A stretch of DNA of 64,000 bases from Pelomonas sp. Root1237 (GCF_001425055.1 NZ_LMDK01000017.1:197502-261501); one strand, 5' to 3'; shown: positions 39,723 to 47,022, counted from the stretch's first letter. A program made the numbers and translations. The notes: generated by a model from the letters alone, not told the origin.

Positions 39723-40198
39723 CTCAGGAATGTTCCGTGGTACGAAGTGACAAGCTCGCGAAATTGATCGCGGTTTTCGACCAATTCCATGACGGCATCG
39801 CCGAGCTCGACGATCCGACGGCGAAGCGCCTGGTGAACAACTGGACTGACATCCGAGACCAATATGTGACGGCAACTGTTGCTCCTCGATCAGCGCTTGC
39901 TGCAGGCATGGAACAAGGTCTTCGCGAGACACCAATCTTGGTGCAATCCATGCAGCCCGAGGCGCGCAAGTGCGCCGTCCATGCATTGGCGGCAGCAACG
40001 TCAGCCCACTACCCAGATTTCTTGGCCAAGGAAGCAGAGCGCCTCACAAAGATCAAAACGCGAGGCTCCATCCGTGGCGAGGCCGAGTTCTACTTCGTGC
40101 GTCATCGGATCGATTTGCTGGAGGGTGACCCTAGGCAAGAAGAAGAGCTTCGCCTGCTTTACGAGTTGACTGACAGGTTCGAAGGTAAGCGCAAATGA
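39719..40198 (+). CDS. Cassette 6: hypothetical protein
   Basis: A 159-residue soluble helical protein. The ATG is within the crossover core GTTATGC, so the leader is the preceding attC. Segments include LIAVFDQFHDGIAELDDPTAKRL and KCAVHALAAATSAHYPDFLAKEAERL. No family recognised. The frame continues upstream only through attC-derived codons. Confidence 0.72.
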   Translation: MPQECSVVRSDKLAKLIAVFDQFHDGIAELDDPTAKRLVNNWTDIRDQYVTATVAPRSALAAGMEQGLRETPILVQSMQPEARKCAVHALAAATSAHYPDFLAKEAERLTKIKTRGSIRGEAEFYFVRHRIDLLEGDPRQEEELRLLYELTDRFEGKRK

Positions 40199-40199
40199 G

Positions 40200-40256
40200 G
40201 CCTAACTGGTCAACCAAGTTGGACGCCTGCGGCGCCGCTTGTCTTCAACGTTAGAT
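40200..40256 (+). repeat. attC site 6 (divergent arm sequence)
   Basis: R'' GCCTAAC, R' GTTAGAT. The body begins TAACTGGTCA and has a different stem from the common CAGCGGACGG type; R'' matches its cassette edge with one mismatch. Confidence 0.8.
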
Positions 40257-40267
40257 GTCACTGTGCA

Positions 40268-40606
40268 ATGAGTAGCGCCGCCGTCGTAGTCCTCGTGGTT
40301 CTTGGTCTCGCGTATGCCGCCTTCGCGGTCCCTGCGATGTTGCAGTTCTACTCGTACTGCGAGCTAGTAGCAGCGGCGACTGGGCGAACCGCTGAGCTCC
40401 ACAGCTTGAAGGGTCAAGACGACGGAGGGAACAATGCATTTCAGCGAGAGCAGCTTCACAAGCTTCGAAATGGAGAGTTCACGCAGTTCGAGGACCCGAC
40501 GCTAGTTGCGCGGGGTGCTGTAGTTGCCCGTAAGCTGAGTATTTCGTTCTGGGCAGCGGCAGGGCTTGTTCTCTCCGTTGTGGCAACTCACCTATGGACG
40601 CGGTGA
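40268..40606 (+). CDS. Cassette 7: two-TM hypothetical protein
   Basis: A 112-residue membrane protein with a hydrophobic N-terminal helix (AAVVVLVVLGLAYAAFAVPAM) and a C-terminal one (ISFWAAAGLVLSVVATHLW), joined by a charged loop of about 55 residues. Function unknown. Confidence 0.72.
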   Translation: MSSAAVVVLVVLGLAYAAFAVPAMLQFYSYCELVAAATGRTAELHSLKGQDDGGNNAFQREQLHKLRNGEFTQFEDPTLVARGAVVARKLSISFWAAAGLVLSVVATHLWTR

Positions 40607-40607
40607 C

Positions 40608-40664
40608 GTCTAACTGGTCATTGGTGTGGGACGGCTCCGCCGCCCCACAACTCGCACGTTAGAT
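40608..40664 (+). repeat. attC site 7 (TAACTGGTCA type)
   Basis: R'' GTCTAAC (one mismatch to the cassette 7 edge), R' GTTAGAT (40658-40664). The stem is GGGACGGCTCCGCCGCCCC-like. Confidence 0.82.
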
Positions 40665-41073
40665 GGCTATGGCTATTTCAACCATGATGGCAGTTGGCCT
40701 TGGCATCGGGGCGACGATTGGCATCGCGCTGCGGATTCTCAAGAGAGTCAATCAGCCGGCTGCGCCCGACGTCCGTATGTTGTCGCAGCTCAGACGAGCG
40801 GGATCTAAGCTGGATCAACCTCATAAGATCGATTTCTTCCTGCATTTGCCTGAACATGGCGCCGCGTCGGTCGTCGCTGAGATTCTCTCGATGCGCGACT
40901 TTTCTGCGGTCGTGCTTCCAGACGCCGAAGGCAAGGCCAGTTGGACCGTTCAAGCTTCTAGGACATTGATCCCTGGCGCCAACTCGCTCGTCGAGATCCG
41001 CCAACAACTGTCGCGGTTAGCCGGTGAGCACGGTGGAACTTACGACGGTTGGGGAGCCGAGGTTGTGCGGTGA
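40663..41073 (+). CDS. Cassette 8: RraB-like protein with N-terminal hydrophobic segment
   Basis: A 136-residue protein. Residues 1-25 are hydrophobic (MAVGLGIGATIGIALRIL), then a domain with KIDFFLHLPEHGAASVVAE, SWTVQASRTLIPGANSL and ending AGEHGGTYDGWGAEVV. The strand order and the HGGxYDGWG ending resemble regulator of ribonuclease activity B (RraB, RNase E inhibitor). Membrane attachment is a departure from E. coli RraB. This is the only cassette for which a family is suggested. Confidence 0.7.
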   Translation: MAMAISTMMAVGLGIGATIGIALRILKRVNQPAAPDVRMLSQLRRAGSKLDQPHKIDFFLHLPEHGAASVVAEILSMRDFSAVVLPDAEGKASWTVQASRTLIPGANSLVEIRQQLSRLAGEHGGTYDGWGAEVVR

Positions 41074-41080
41074 AACCGCC

Positions 41081-41149
41081 ATCTAACTGGTCATTGCAGC
41101 CGACCCGCGCCAGCTTCGCTGGCTGGTCGGCTGAACTCCGACGTTAGCC
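41081..41149 (+). repeat. attC site 8 (longer, TAACTGGTCA type)
   Basis: R'' ATCTAAC, exact complement of the cassette 8 edge GTTAGAT; R' GTTAGCC. The body contains the stem CAGCCGACC/GGTCGGCTG. Confidence 0.87.
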
Positions 41150-41159
41150 AGACTCCGGA

Positions 41160-41408
41160 ATGCGTTCCCGACCCGTCATCCGATTCGCCTGCAATTTCAT
41201 CGCCGCCTTGCTCGTGGTCTTTGCCCTCTGGTGCCTCCTTTGGTTGATTTCGTCGTCGAGCATGGCGTTCACTGAATGCGCGGGGGCGTATGAACTGTTC
41301 TCACCGAATCCACGGTGTCGGCAGCCGTCAATCGCGGGCTTGCTTGCCTTCGCTGGGTTGCTCGGAGCGGTTGTCGCCGTAGTCGTAGGAAGGCGGTTTC
41401 GCAAGTGA
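41160..41408 (+). CDS. Cassette 9: two-TM hypothetical protein
   Basis: An 82-residue membrane protein with hydrophobic helices FIAALLVVFALWCLLWLIS and IAGLLAFAGLLGAVVAVVV, two cysteines in the intervening loop (TECAGAYELFSPNPRC) and a basic tail GRRFRK. Function unknown. Confidence 0.68.
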   Translation: MRSRPVIRFACNFIAALLVVFALWCLLWLISSSSMAFTECAGAYELFSPNPRCRQPSIAGLLAFAGLLGAVVAVVVGRRFRK

Positions 41409-41439
41409 GCTATCTTTGCCACTCGGCCATGCGCCGCGA

Positions 41440-41497
41440 GGCTAACCGATCGCTCCAGCGGACGGCTTCGCCGTCCGCTGAGCTCGCACGGTTGAGC
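41440..41497 (+). repeat. attC site 9
   Basis: R'' GGCTAAC, exact complement of the cassette 9 edge GTTAGCC; R' GTTGAGC (41491-41497). Confidence 0.88.
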
Positions 41498-41503
41498 ATC
41501 GCA

Positions 41504-41893
41504 ATGTACCCACTGCTTGAGTCGCGCGAGGCCGCCGTGGAATGGCTTGCCGCCAAGGGCTTGTACGCTGCACCTCGAGACTGGAGCTTTGGCGAATCAG
41601 TTGTCGCAGCGTCTGGGCGACAGGTCTTGCTTCAAGAAAACGGAGAACCAATTCGCATCGAAGGCTTGACAGAAGAACTGGTCGTCTACGCCAACATGAT
41701 TTGCATCTATCCGGAGCGAGAAGGTTGGTCAGTCGCGCATCTTTCCGGGGGAAAGCCAGGCGCTCAAAGCTACCTTTCCTTGGGTCAAGCAGCCTTTGAA
41801 GCAGCCAAGCTCCTTGTTGAAGCGGCATCAGTCGATGGAGCGTCACGCGATGCCCAACCCGTCATGGCAGCGGACGGCTTCGCCGCCCGCTGA
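41504..41893 (+). CDS. Cassette 10: hypothetical protein reading into attC
   Basis: A 129-residue soluble protein (YPLLESREAAVEWLAAKG; IEGLTEELVVYANMICIYPE). Its C-terminal residues MAADGFAAR come from the attC stem. It might be a small immunity-type fold but no family is recognised. Confidence 0.7.
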   Translation: MYPLLESREAAVEWLAAKGLYAAPRDWSFGESVVAASGRQVLLQENGEPIRIEGLTEELVVYANMICIYPEREGWSVAHLSGGKPGAQSYLSLGQAAFEAAKLLVEAASVDGASRDAQPVMAADGFAAR

Positions 41894-41908
41894 TTTCAAA
41901 CGTTGGGC
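41852..41908 (+). repeat. attC site 10
   Basis: R'' GCCCAAC and R' GTTGGGC, both matching the RYYYAAC/GTTRRRY consensus; one mismatch to the cassette 10 edge (GTTGAGC). Confidence 0.88.
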
Positions 41909-41924
41909 AGCGTAGAAGGCGCAC

Positions 41925-42341
41925 ATGGGTAAGCAGAGGAGCGTTCAAGTACGGGCCGTTGATCGAGGCGTTGAAATCGTCGACGTCGCACGCTCGTTTG
42001 CTGATCATCCAGAACGGTTTGAGTGGCTTCGGGCGATGCTTGCAACCCGCGGGTACGACGCTGGCGCCGGCATGTTGGTAGCACTCCGGTCTGTTCCCGA
42101 TCAGGGCTGTTGGGTGCACTACGGCATGTGGCTAACCAAATCCGGGGCCTTCCTGAAGTTTGTGGCGGACGAGGCGTTTGGCTCACGGCTGTTAGAAGGC
42201 TCAGGTCGGCTGGAAGACTTCGAGCTAGAGGACGTTTCGGACCAAGTTGCCACTTCAGCGCATCTACCGGGAACTGGGAAGTCTTTTGGATGGTTGGCGT
42301 TGGACGCGATGCGCCAAATGGGCATGCGGAATGCGAAGTAG
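41925..42341 (+). CDS. Cassette 11: hypothetical protein
   Basis: A 138-residue soluble protein. It starts MGKQRSVQVRAVDRGVEIVD, has FADHPERFEWLRAMLATRGYDAG, a Gly/Trp-rich core GCWVHYGMWLTKSGAFLKF and ends GWLALDAMRQMGM. A weak AAGG motif precedes the ATG. Not recognised. Confidence 0.72.
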   Translation: MGKQRSVQVRAVDRGVEIVDVARSFADHPERFEWLRAMLATRGYDAGAGMLVALRSVPDQGCWVHYGMWLTKSGAFLKFVADEAFGSRLLEGSGRLEDFELEDVSDQVATSAHLPGTGKSFGWLALDAMRQMGMRNAK

Positions 42342-42364
42342 GCGTGAGCATGGAAAAAAACGCC

Positions 42365-42421
42365 GCCCAACCTTTTGCTGCAGCGGACGGCTTCGCCGCC
42401 CGCTGAACTCGCACGTTATGC
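42365..42421 (+). repeat. attC site 11
   Basis: R'' GCCCAAC, exact complement of the cassette 11 edge GTTGGGC (41902); R' GTTATGC (42415-42421). Confidence 0.9.
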
Positions 42422-42720
42422 GTCCTGAGATCAAACGCCTCTTGCTGCTGGGGCCGTTGCCTGCGGAGTCCGATGCCACGGTCGAGCATGTACGCCAGTT
42501 TGAAGGAGTGCTTCGCTCCGTCGCTAAGCCTGTGTCAAATGAAGAGGCCCGCGCTTTGGTCAAACTGTTTGGGCAGGACAACTGCTTTGGCCTTGCATGG
42601 TCGCTTCTTCATCTGATCGAGTCCGCACCAGCTTGGCCTTTAGTGGATTGCTTGGCGAACTTGGACAATGAATGGGTGGCATCTCTGAGAGATCGAGCGG
42701 TTCGTGGAGGGGTGCTGTGA
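42418..42720 (+). CDS. Cassette 12: hypothetical protein
   Basis: A 100-residue soluble, mostly helical protein. Its ATG lies in the crossover core GTTATGC, as in cassettes 1 and 6. Segments: HVRQFEGVLRSVAKPVSNEE, GLAWSLLHLIESAPAWPLVD, and LDNEWVASLRDRA. It resembles the general pattern of small immunity-like proteins; function unknown. Confidence 0.7.
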   Translation: MRPEIKRLLLLGPLPAESDATVEHVRQFEGVLRSVAKPVSNEEARALVKLFGQDNCFGLAWSLLHLIESAPAWPLVDCLANLDNEWVASLRDRAVRGGVL

Positions 42721-42745
42721 TGCGGCGAGCTACACGCGTCGCAAC

Positions 42746-42802
42746 GCATAACCTTTCGCTGCAGCGGACGGCATCGCCGTCCGCTGAGCTCGCACGTTAG
42801 AA
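42746..42802 (+). repeat. attC site 12
   Basis: R'' GCATAAC, exact complement of the cassette 12 edge GTTATGC; R' GTTAGAA (42796-42802). Confidence 0.9.
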
Positions 42803-42817
42803 ATCAGGGGGACATAG

Positions 42818-43027
42818 ATGTCGGATAAGCAAAGTGAGACAAGAAAACGTTACCTTGGCGTCGGCATAGCACTGGGTGTGTCTATAGGCAGTGGTCTCGG
42901 AGTCGCTCTTGGTAACTTGGCGCTTGGTGTCGCCATTGGCATTGCTCTCGGAGTAGCGTACGGCGTATTCATTGGCAAAAAGATCGTCGATGCGGCATCA
43001 CAGACGGATGGTGATCCTGATTCCTAA
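42818..43027 (+). CDS. Cassette 13: small glycine-zipper membrane protein
   Basis: A 69-residue protein with a long hydrophobic, glycine-spaced region (GIALGVSIGSGLGVALGN then AIGIALGVAYGVFIG) with G at intervals of about four, a glycine-zipper pattern found in small membrane proteins and pore formers. Ends are charged. AGGGGG precedes the ATG. Function unknown. Confidence 0.68.
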   Translation: MSDKQSETRKRYLGVGIALGVSIGSGLGVALGNLALGVAIGIALGVAYGVFIGKKIVDAASQTDGDPDS

Positions 43028-43090
43028 CCATTTATTGCAGCCGACCCTGGTCGGCTTCGCCGTCCGGTCGGCTGAATTCCAACGTTGGGC
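43022..43090 (+). repeat. attC site 13 (longer variant)
   Basis: R'' TCCTAAC (one mismatch to GTTAGAA), R' GTTGGGC. Its body has the CAGCCGACC/GGTCGGCTG stem as in attC8. Confidence 0.85.
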
Positions 43091-43104
43091 ATACAGGAGA
43101 TAAC

Positions 43105-43362
43105 TTGACAGCCGCGCCGCTCATTTGTGTCCGCTGCAATTTGCCGGTGAAGAAAAACGCAGAGTCGTATGAAGTTTTCGAGCGCATGCATTGGCTCTGC
43201 TTTCATCTGGAATTCGAACATCAGGGAGATCCTGATGAACCGTGCGGTGATCCCGGCTGCCCGTGGTGGCACATTGAGGTTCTTCGGCGGAAGCTGGGCG
43301 AGCTTGGTTCAGACCCAGCTGCGGTCATCAAAGCGGCCATCGACGAGCGGTGGCGCTTGTGA
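43105..43362 (+). CDS. Cassette 14: Cys-rich small hypothetical protein
   Basis: An 85-residue soluble protein starting at TTG (43105) with AGGAG seven bases upstream; no ATG is better placed. It has CVRCNLPV near the start, HWLCFHLE and EPCGDPGCPWWH, suggesting a metal-binding fold. Function unknown. Confidence 0.65.
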   Translation: MTAAPLICVRCNLPVKKNAESYEVFERMHWLCFHLEFEHQGDPDEPCGDPGCPWWHIEVLRRKLGELGSDPAAVIKAAIDERWRL

Positions 43363-43372
43363 GCATCCGGCT

Positions 43373-43429
43373 GCCCAACCTTTCGCTCCAGCGGACGGCT
43401 CCGCCGTCCGCTGAGCTTGCACGTTGAAC
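43373..43429 (+). repeat. attC site 14
   Basis: R'' GCCCAAC, exact complement of the cassette 14 edge GTTGGGC (43084); R' GTTGAAC (43423-43429). Confidence 0.9.
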
Positions 43430-43438
43430 CTCTCTGCG

Positions 43439-43999
43439 ATGCACTTCCGTACCTTTCTGAAGACTGGCGTCGAAGTGCTGCACCTCGGCACGCAGCACTC
43501 CAATGGCAATGCCTGGCCCCTCGAACACTGGAAAGCCAATTCCGGCAGGTGGCGCTTGTTCACGCCAGGCATTGATGCCTACTTAAACCAAAGGCTCGTT
43601 GAGCGCTCCTTCGGTACATCAATCGAGAACTTCATCCTGCTGCTAGAGATTGCTGATTTCGCGGCATGGGGAATCGGCGTAGCCTTCGCCGGACCGACTG
43701 GTTACTCTTCATACAAACCCAAGACCCGCGAACTTCGCAGCGTCGGACAAATTGATTGGCTCGATGTCCAGATGCTCACGCCTACACAGCAACTCCAGGC
43801 GTATCGAACCGCAACGGTCTCCGCGATTCAGCGAGCCTCCGAGGCTACTAGGAAGCCAAAAGACTTCGAGTTTGCAAAGTTCGCACAGGCGGTTGACGAA
43901 GCGCTCCGGGGGGCCAAGGTTTCGCAGGTGTCTCGGTCGGCTTTTGAGGCGAACGAGGTTCAACCCTTCGCTGCAGCGGACGGCTTCGCCGCCCACTGA
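43439..43999 (+). CDS. Cassette 15: hypothetical protein reading into attC
   Basis: A 186-residue protein, the largest of the array. It includes FRTFLKTGVEVLHLG, GIDAYLNQRLVERSFG, ENFILLLEIADFAAWG and QAYRTATVSAIQRASEATRK. The C-terminal FAAADGFAAH is encoded by attC15. No family recognised. Confidence 0.7.
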   Translation: MHFRTFLKTGVEVLHLGTQHSNGNAWPLEHWKANSGRWRLFTPGIDAYLNQRLVERSFGTSIENFILLLEIADFAAWGIGVAFAGPTGYSSYKPKTRELRSVGQIDWLDVQMLTPTQQLQAYRTATVSAIQRASEATRKPKDFEFAKFAQAVDEALRGAKVSQVSRSAFEANEVQPFAAADGFAAH

Positions 44000-44014
44000 G
44001 CGCGAACGTTGGGC
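43958..44014 (+). repeat. attC site 15 (last clear one)
   Basis: R'' GTTCAAC, exact complement of the cassette 15 edge GTTGAAC; R' GTTGGGC (44008-44014). A decayed attC-like segment may follow at 44184-44225 (TCCCAACCTACGGGCTGC...), which would make 44008-44225 an orfless sixteenth cassette. Confidence 0.88.
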
Positions 44015-44158
44015 GACAGCTTTGTGAGTTGACCGGCCGATGATCCCGCCAGAGTGAACTTCCGCTCATGGCCGAAACGAGCCCTCTGCCACTACTTGGG
44101 CGCCAACAGCCCGTAGGCTGAGGTGAACAAAGTGAACCCCAACGGTACCGGCGCGTAG

Positions 44159-44203
44159 ACGCTGGGGTTTGCGATGCTCATCCCAACCTACGGGCTGCAG
44201 CCC
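44159..44203 (+). repeat. Palindromic repeat left of the GH2 gene
   Basis: The segment GCTGGGGTTTGCGATGCTCA followed by TCCCAACCTACGGGCT can form a stem (TTGGG/CCCAA type). A related copy in the same orientation lies at 46980-47021 on the other side of the GH2 gene and permease remnant. Confidence 0.6.
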
Positions 44204-44270
44204 GCTGATTTCGGACGAAGCCCCGTGGGGGCTGGGGCTGCCTCTCGAGATTTTCATTGGACACAAATTG

Positions 44271-46706
44271 ATGTTGAGGCTCAACAAGTTCACGCGCCGC
44301 TTGCCATGGGCGCTGATGCTGGCGCTCGTCTCGATCACGTCGGCCGCTGAGGAACGCCGTCTCTCAATGGGCTGGCGTTTCATGGCGGGGGAGGTCAAGG
44401 GCGCGGAGCGGCCCGACTTCGACGACGGCGCATGGCGCCAGGTGGCCGTGCCGCACGACTTCTCCATCCTGGACAAGGCGGACGGGGCGCCACCCTTTGA
44501 TCCCGCCACCGTGGGTGGCCGCGACTCCGGCTACATCCCGGGTGGCACCGGCTGGTACCGGCGTCATCTCACGCTGACTTCGGCCGAAGCCGCCCGCGTG
44601 GTCCGGCTCAAGTTCGAAGCCGTCTACATGGACTCGGACATCTGGCTGAATGGCGAGCCTGTGGGACAGCATCGCTACGGCTACACCGCATTCACGCTGG
44701 ACCTGACAGGCAAGGTCAAGGCGGGCGACAACGTCATCGTCGTCCGGGCGCGCCATGAGGACTCGTCGTCGCGCTGGTATGCCGGCTCGGGCCTGATCCG
44801 CCCGGTGGCTGTGGAACTGCTGGACCCGGTGCACATCGACCCCGACAGCGTGGCGGTTGCGACCCGCGCCGCGACCGCTCAACGGGCGGACCTGGACGTT
44901 CGCACACGCCTCTCCAACCGCCAGGTCAAGCCACAGCAGGTGGAAGTGGTCACGGCCGTGACCAGCGTCGACGGCAGCGAGACCGTCGCCCGCGCCAGCA
45001 AGCGTTACGTCGTGCCGGCGCGCGGCCAGGTGGATGCCGGGCAAGCGCTGGCCGTGGACAAGCCCAGGCTGTGGGGGCCGTCGGCACCGCATCTCTACCT
45101 GCTTCGCCAGGAGGTGCGCGTTAACGGTGTCGCGACCGATGTGCGCCTGACCCGTTTCGGCATCCGTACCGTGGCGATCGATGCGAAAAACGGCTTGCGC
45201 ATCAATGGCGAGAAGGTGCTGCTGCGCGGCGGCAACATCCACCACGACAACTACATGCTCGGCGCCGCCGGGCTTCCCGATGCGGATGCGCGCAAGGTCG
45301 CGCTGATGAAGGCGGCCGGCTACAACGCCATCCGCAACGCCCACAACCCAGCAAGCCAAGCCACCCTGGACACTGCCGATGAGCTCGGCATGCTCGTCAT
45401 CAACGAGGCCTTCGACGCCTGGCGAAACAGCAAGACCAGCGCCGACTACGCGCGCTTCTTCGCTGACAACTGGCAGAAGGACTTGGACAGCCTGATCATC
45501 AGCGGCCGCAATCACCCCAGCGTGCTGTTCTGGAGCATCGGCAACGAGATCCGGGAGCAGGGCACGCCCGAGGGCGCGAAGACCGCACGGATGTTGGTCC
45601 AGCGGGTCCGCCAGCTCGACGCGACCCGGCCGGTGACCCAGGCGGTCAGCATCGACTCCCCGACGATCGCCAGCGCATATGGCGAGCTCGACGCGGCCGG
45701 CTACAACTACATGCCCCACCTGTTCGAACGCGACCACGAGCAATACCCGTCGCGCGTCATGTACAGCGGCGAGTCCCTGTCCCGCCACGCCTTCAACTAC
45801 TGGCGCCCGGTGGAGACCCTGCCGTGGGTGATCGGCGATTTCGTGTGGACCTCCTTCGACTACCTCGGCGAGGCCGGCATCGGCTGGGTGAACGCCAAGC
45901 AGGACTGGAAGACCTGGGGCCCATATCCGTGGCACCTGGCCTATTGCGGAGAGATCGACGCTACCGGGCGCAAGCGACCCGCCGCCTACTACCGCCAGGT
46001 ACTGTGGAAGACCGGCATCGACCCGATCGCGGCCTTCGTCGAGCAGCCGGCTGGCACTCGCGCCTTCCCGCACCATCCCTTCCCGGAAGGCGACCCGCAC
46101 AGCGACTGGACGCTGGAGGACGTGCATCCCAGCTGGTCGTGGGGCGGCCAGGAAGGCAGGCCGCTGAACGTCGCGGTGTACTCGGAGTTCCCGGAGGTCG
46201 AACTCTTCCTCAACGACAAGAGCCTGGGGCGGCAGGCCGTAGGCCTCGCCACTGAATACAAGGCCCGGTTCGTCGTGCCCTATGCGCCGGGCCGCCTGCT
46301 GGCGGTCGGCTATCGGGACGGCAGGCGCGCTGGCCAGTGGGAGCTGCGCACAGCGGGTCTGCCGGCGGCGTTCAAGGCGACCGCGGATCGGTCGCAGCTG
46401 AAGGCCAATGGCGAGGACCTGGCCTACGTGACGATCGAGCTGGCCGACAGCGACGGCGTTCCCATCTACGCGCGCGCCGGTGATCGCCAGGTGAAGGTCA
46501 GTGTGACCGGCGCCGGCGTGCTGGGCGGCGCGGGCAACGGCGATCCCGTCGATGCGAGCAGCCTGCAATCGGGCGAACGCAAGACCTTCCACGGTCGGAT
46601 GGTGGCGGCAGTCCGCGCGGGCGCTTCGCCCGGCCCCATCGTGGTTGAAGTTGCCGTCGAGGGCCTGCCGACGCAGCGGATGCGGCTCGATGTGATTGCG
46701 CGATGA
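44271..46706 (+). CDS. Glycoside hydrolase family 2 (beta-galactosidase-like)
   Basis: An 811-residue exported glycosidase. The signal peptide (1-25) ends SITSAA; then the GH2 sugar-binding domain (VPHDFSILDKADG, GGTGWYRR), an immunoglobulin-like domain, and the TIM barrel with the acid/base in SIGNEIREQG (near residue 422) and the presumed nucleophile region VWTSFDYLGEAGIGW (near 525). A DUF4982-type domain (VAVYSEFPEVELFLNDKSLG) and a final Ig-like region follow. It probably removes beta-linked galactose or a related sugar from plant polysaccharides in the periplasm. No sugar-utilisation partners remain except a permease remnant, and flanking repeats suggest acquisition. Confidence 0.9.
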   Translation: MLRLNKFTRRLPWALMLALVSITSAAEERRLSMGWRFMAGEVKGAERPDFDDGAWRQVAVPHDFSILDKADGAPPFDPATVGGRDSGYIPGGTGWYRRHLTLTSAEAARVVRLKFEAVYMDSDIWLNGEPVGQHRYGYTAFTLDLTGKVKAGDNVIVVRARHEDSSSRWYAGSGLIRPVAVELLDPVHIDPDSVAVATRAATAQRADLDVRTRLSNRQVKPQQVEVVTAVTSVDGSETVARASKRYVVPARGQVDAGQALAVDKPRLWGPSAPHLYLLRQEVRVNGVATDVRLTRFGIRTVAIDAKNGLRINGEKVLLRGGNIHHDNYMLGAAGLPDADARKVALMKAAGYNAIRNAHNPASQATLDTADELGMLVINEAFDAWRNSKTSADYARFFADNWQKDLDSLIISGRNHPSVLFWSIGNEIREQGTPEGAKTARMLVQRVRQLDATRPVTQAVSIDSPTIASAYGELDAAGYNYMPHLFERDHEQYPSRVMYSGESLSRHAFNYWRPVETLPWVIGDFVWTSFDYLGEAGIGWVNAKQDWKTWGPYPWHLAYCGEIDATGRKRPAAYYRQVLWKTGIDPIAAFVEQPAGTRAFPHHPFPEGDPHSDWTLEDVHPSWSWGGQEGRPLNVAVYSEFPEVELFLNDKSLGRQAVGLATEYKARFVVPYAPGRLLAVGYRDGRRAGQWELRTAGLPAAFKATADRSQLKANGEDLAYVTIELADSDGVPIYARAGDRQVKVSVTGAGVLGGAGNGDPVDASSLQSGERKTFHGRMVAAVRAGASPGPIVVEVAVEGLPTQRMRLDVIAR

Positions 46707-46721
46707 AACCGCAGTAGCGCA

Positions 46722-46844
46722 GCGCTGGTCTGGCTGCTGGCCTCGTACAAGGGCCTGCCCAACGTGCTGATGCTGATGACGGGCCTGATCGGCGTCTACA
46801 CCTTTGGGACCCGCCGCACCACGCTGGGCCGGCGCATCTATGCC
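46722..46844 (+). pseudogene. Sugar ABC transporter permease fragment (XylH-like)
   Basis: The frame reads ALVWLLASYKGLPNVLMLMT then GVYTFGTRRTTLGRRIYA, matching an internal piece of xylose/ribose-type ABC permeases, in which GRRIYAxGGN follows. Both ends are missing and there is no start codon. With the GH2 gene it suggests a degraded sugar-utilisation locus. Confidence 0.6.
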
Positions 46845-46979
46845 CGACCATCGCTCACCCGTGCAAGCCCTTCAAGCTTGGCAGGTCTCCAAACCCCATT
46901 TGTTCAAGCGCGCCGTATACAAACAGGCGGGTCTTGACACCTAGCCACGCGCGATGTCGTTGATCCCATATGCCGCCGC

Positions 46980-47021
46980 TTGCGTTGGGATTCGCGATGC
47001 TCACCCCATTGGCCTACCGAG
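46980..47021 (+). repeat. Palindromic repeat right of the GH2 block
   Basis: GCGTTGGGATTCGCGATGCT followed by CACCCCATTGGCCTACC, a diverged copy of the repeat at 44159. It sits at the 3' end of the hydrolase gene at 47023. From 46845 to 46979 nothing is recognised. Confidence 0.55.
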
Positions 47022-47022
47022 C

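Larger units (their letters stand above)
35817..44014 (+). mobile_element. Chromosomal integron cassette array (15 cassettes)
   Basis: Fifteen small plus-strand genes are each followed by an attC site about 57 bases long (63-69 in two). The attC body is mostly CAGCGGACGGCTTCGCCG with its near complement, flanked by R'' (ending AAC) and R' (starting GTT). For most cassettes the R'' in its attC is the exact reverse complement of the 7 bases at its own left edge (for example GTTATGC/GCATAAC, GTTGAAG/CTTCAAC, GTTAAAC/GTTTAAC), the expected signature of cassette circularisation. The first boundary is GTTATGC at 35817. An IS element splits cassettes 2 and 3. Confidence 0.93.

Noticed and set aside
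39271-42720. Toxin-antitoxin pairs in the cassettes
   Set aside because: Each cassette has a single gene and none shows recognisable toxin or antitoxin motifs.
36189-44014. Regularly recurring near-identical repeats could look like a CRISPR array
   Set aside because: Spacing is gene-sized and variable, each interval carries an open frame, and the repeats have attC R''/R' cores; these are integron sites.
44008-44225. A sixteenth cassette ending in a decayed attC
   Set aside because: The left core is good but the putative right site lacks a GTT core and there is no credible gene; mentioned only as a possibility.
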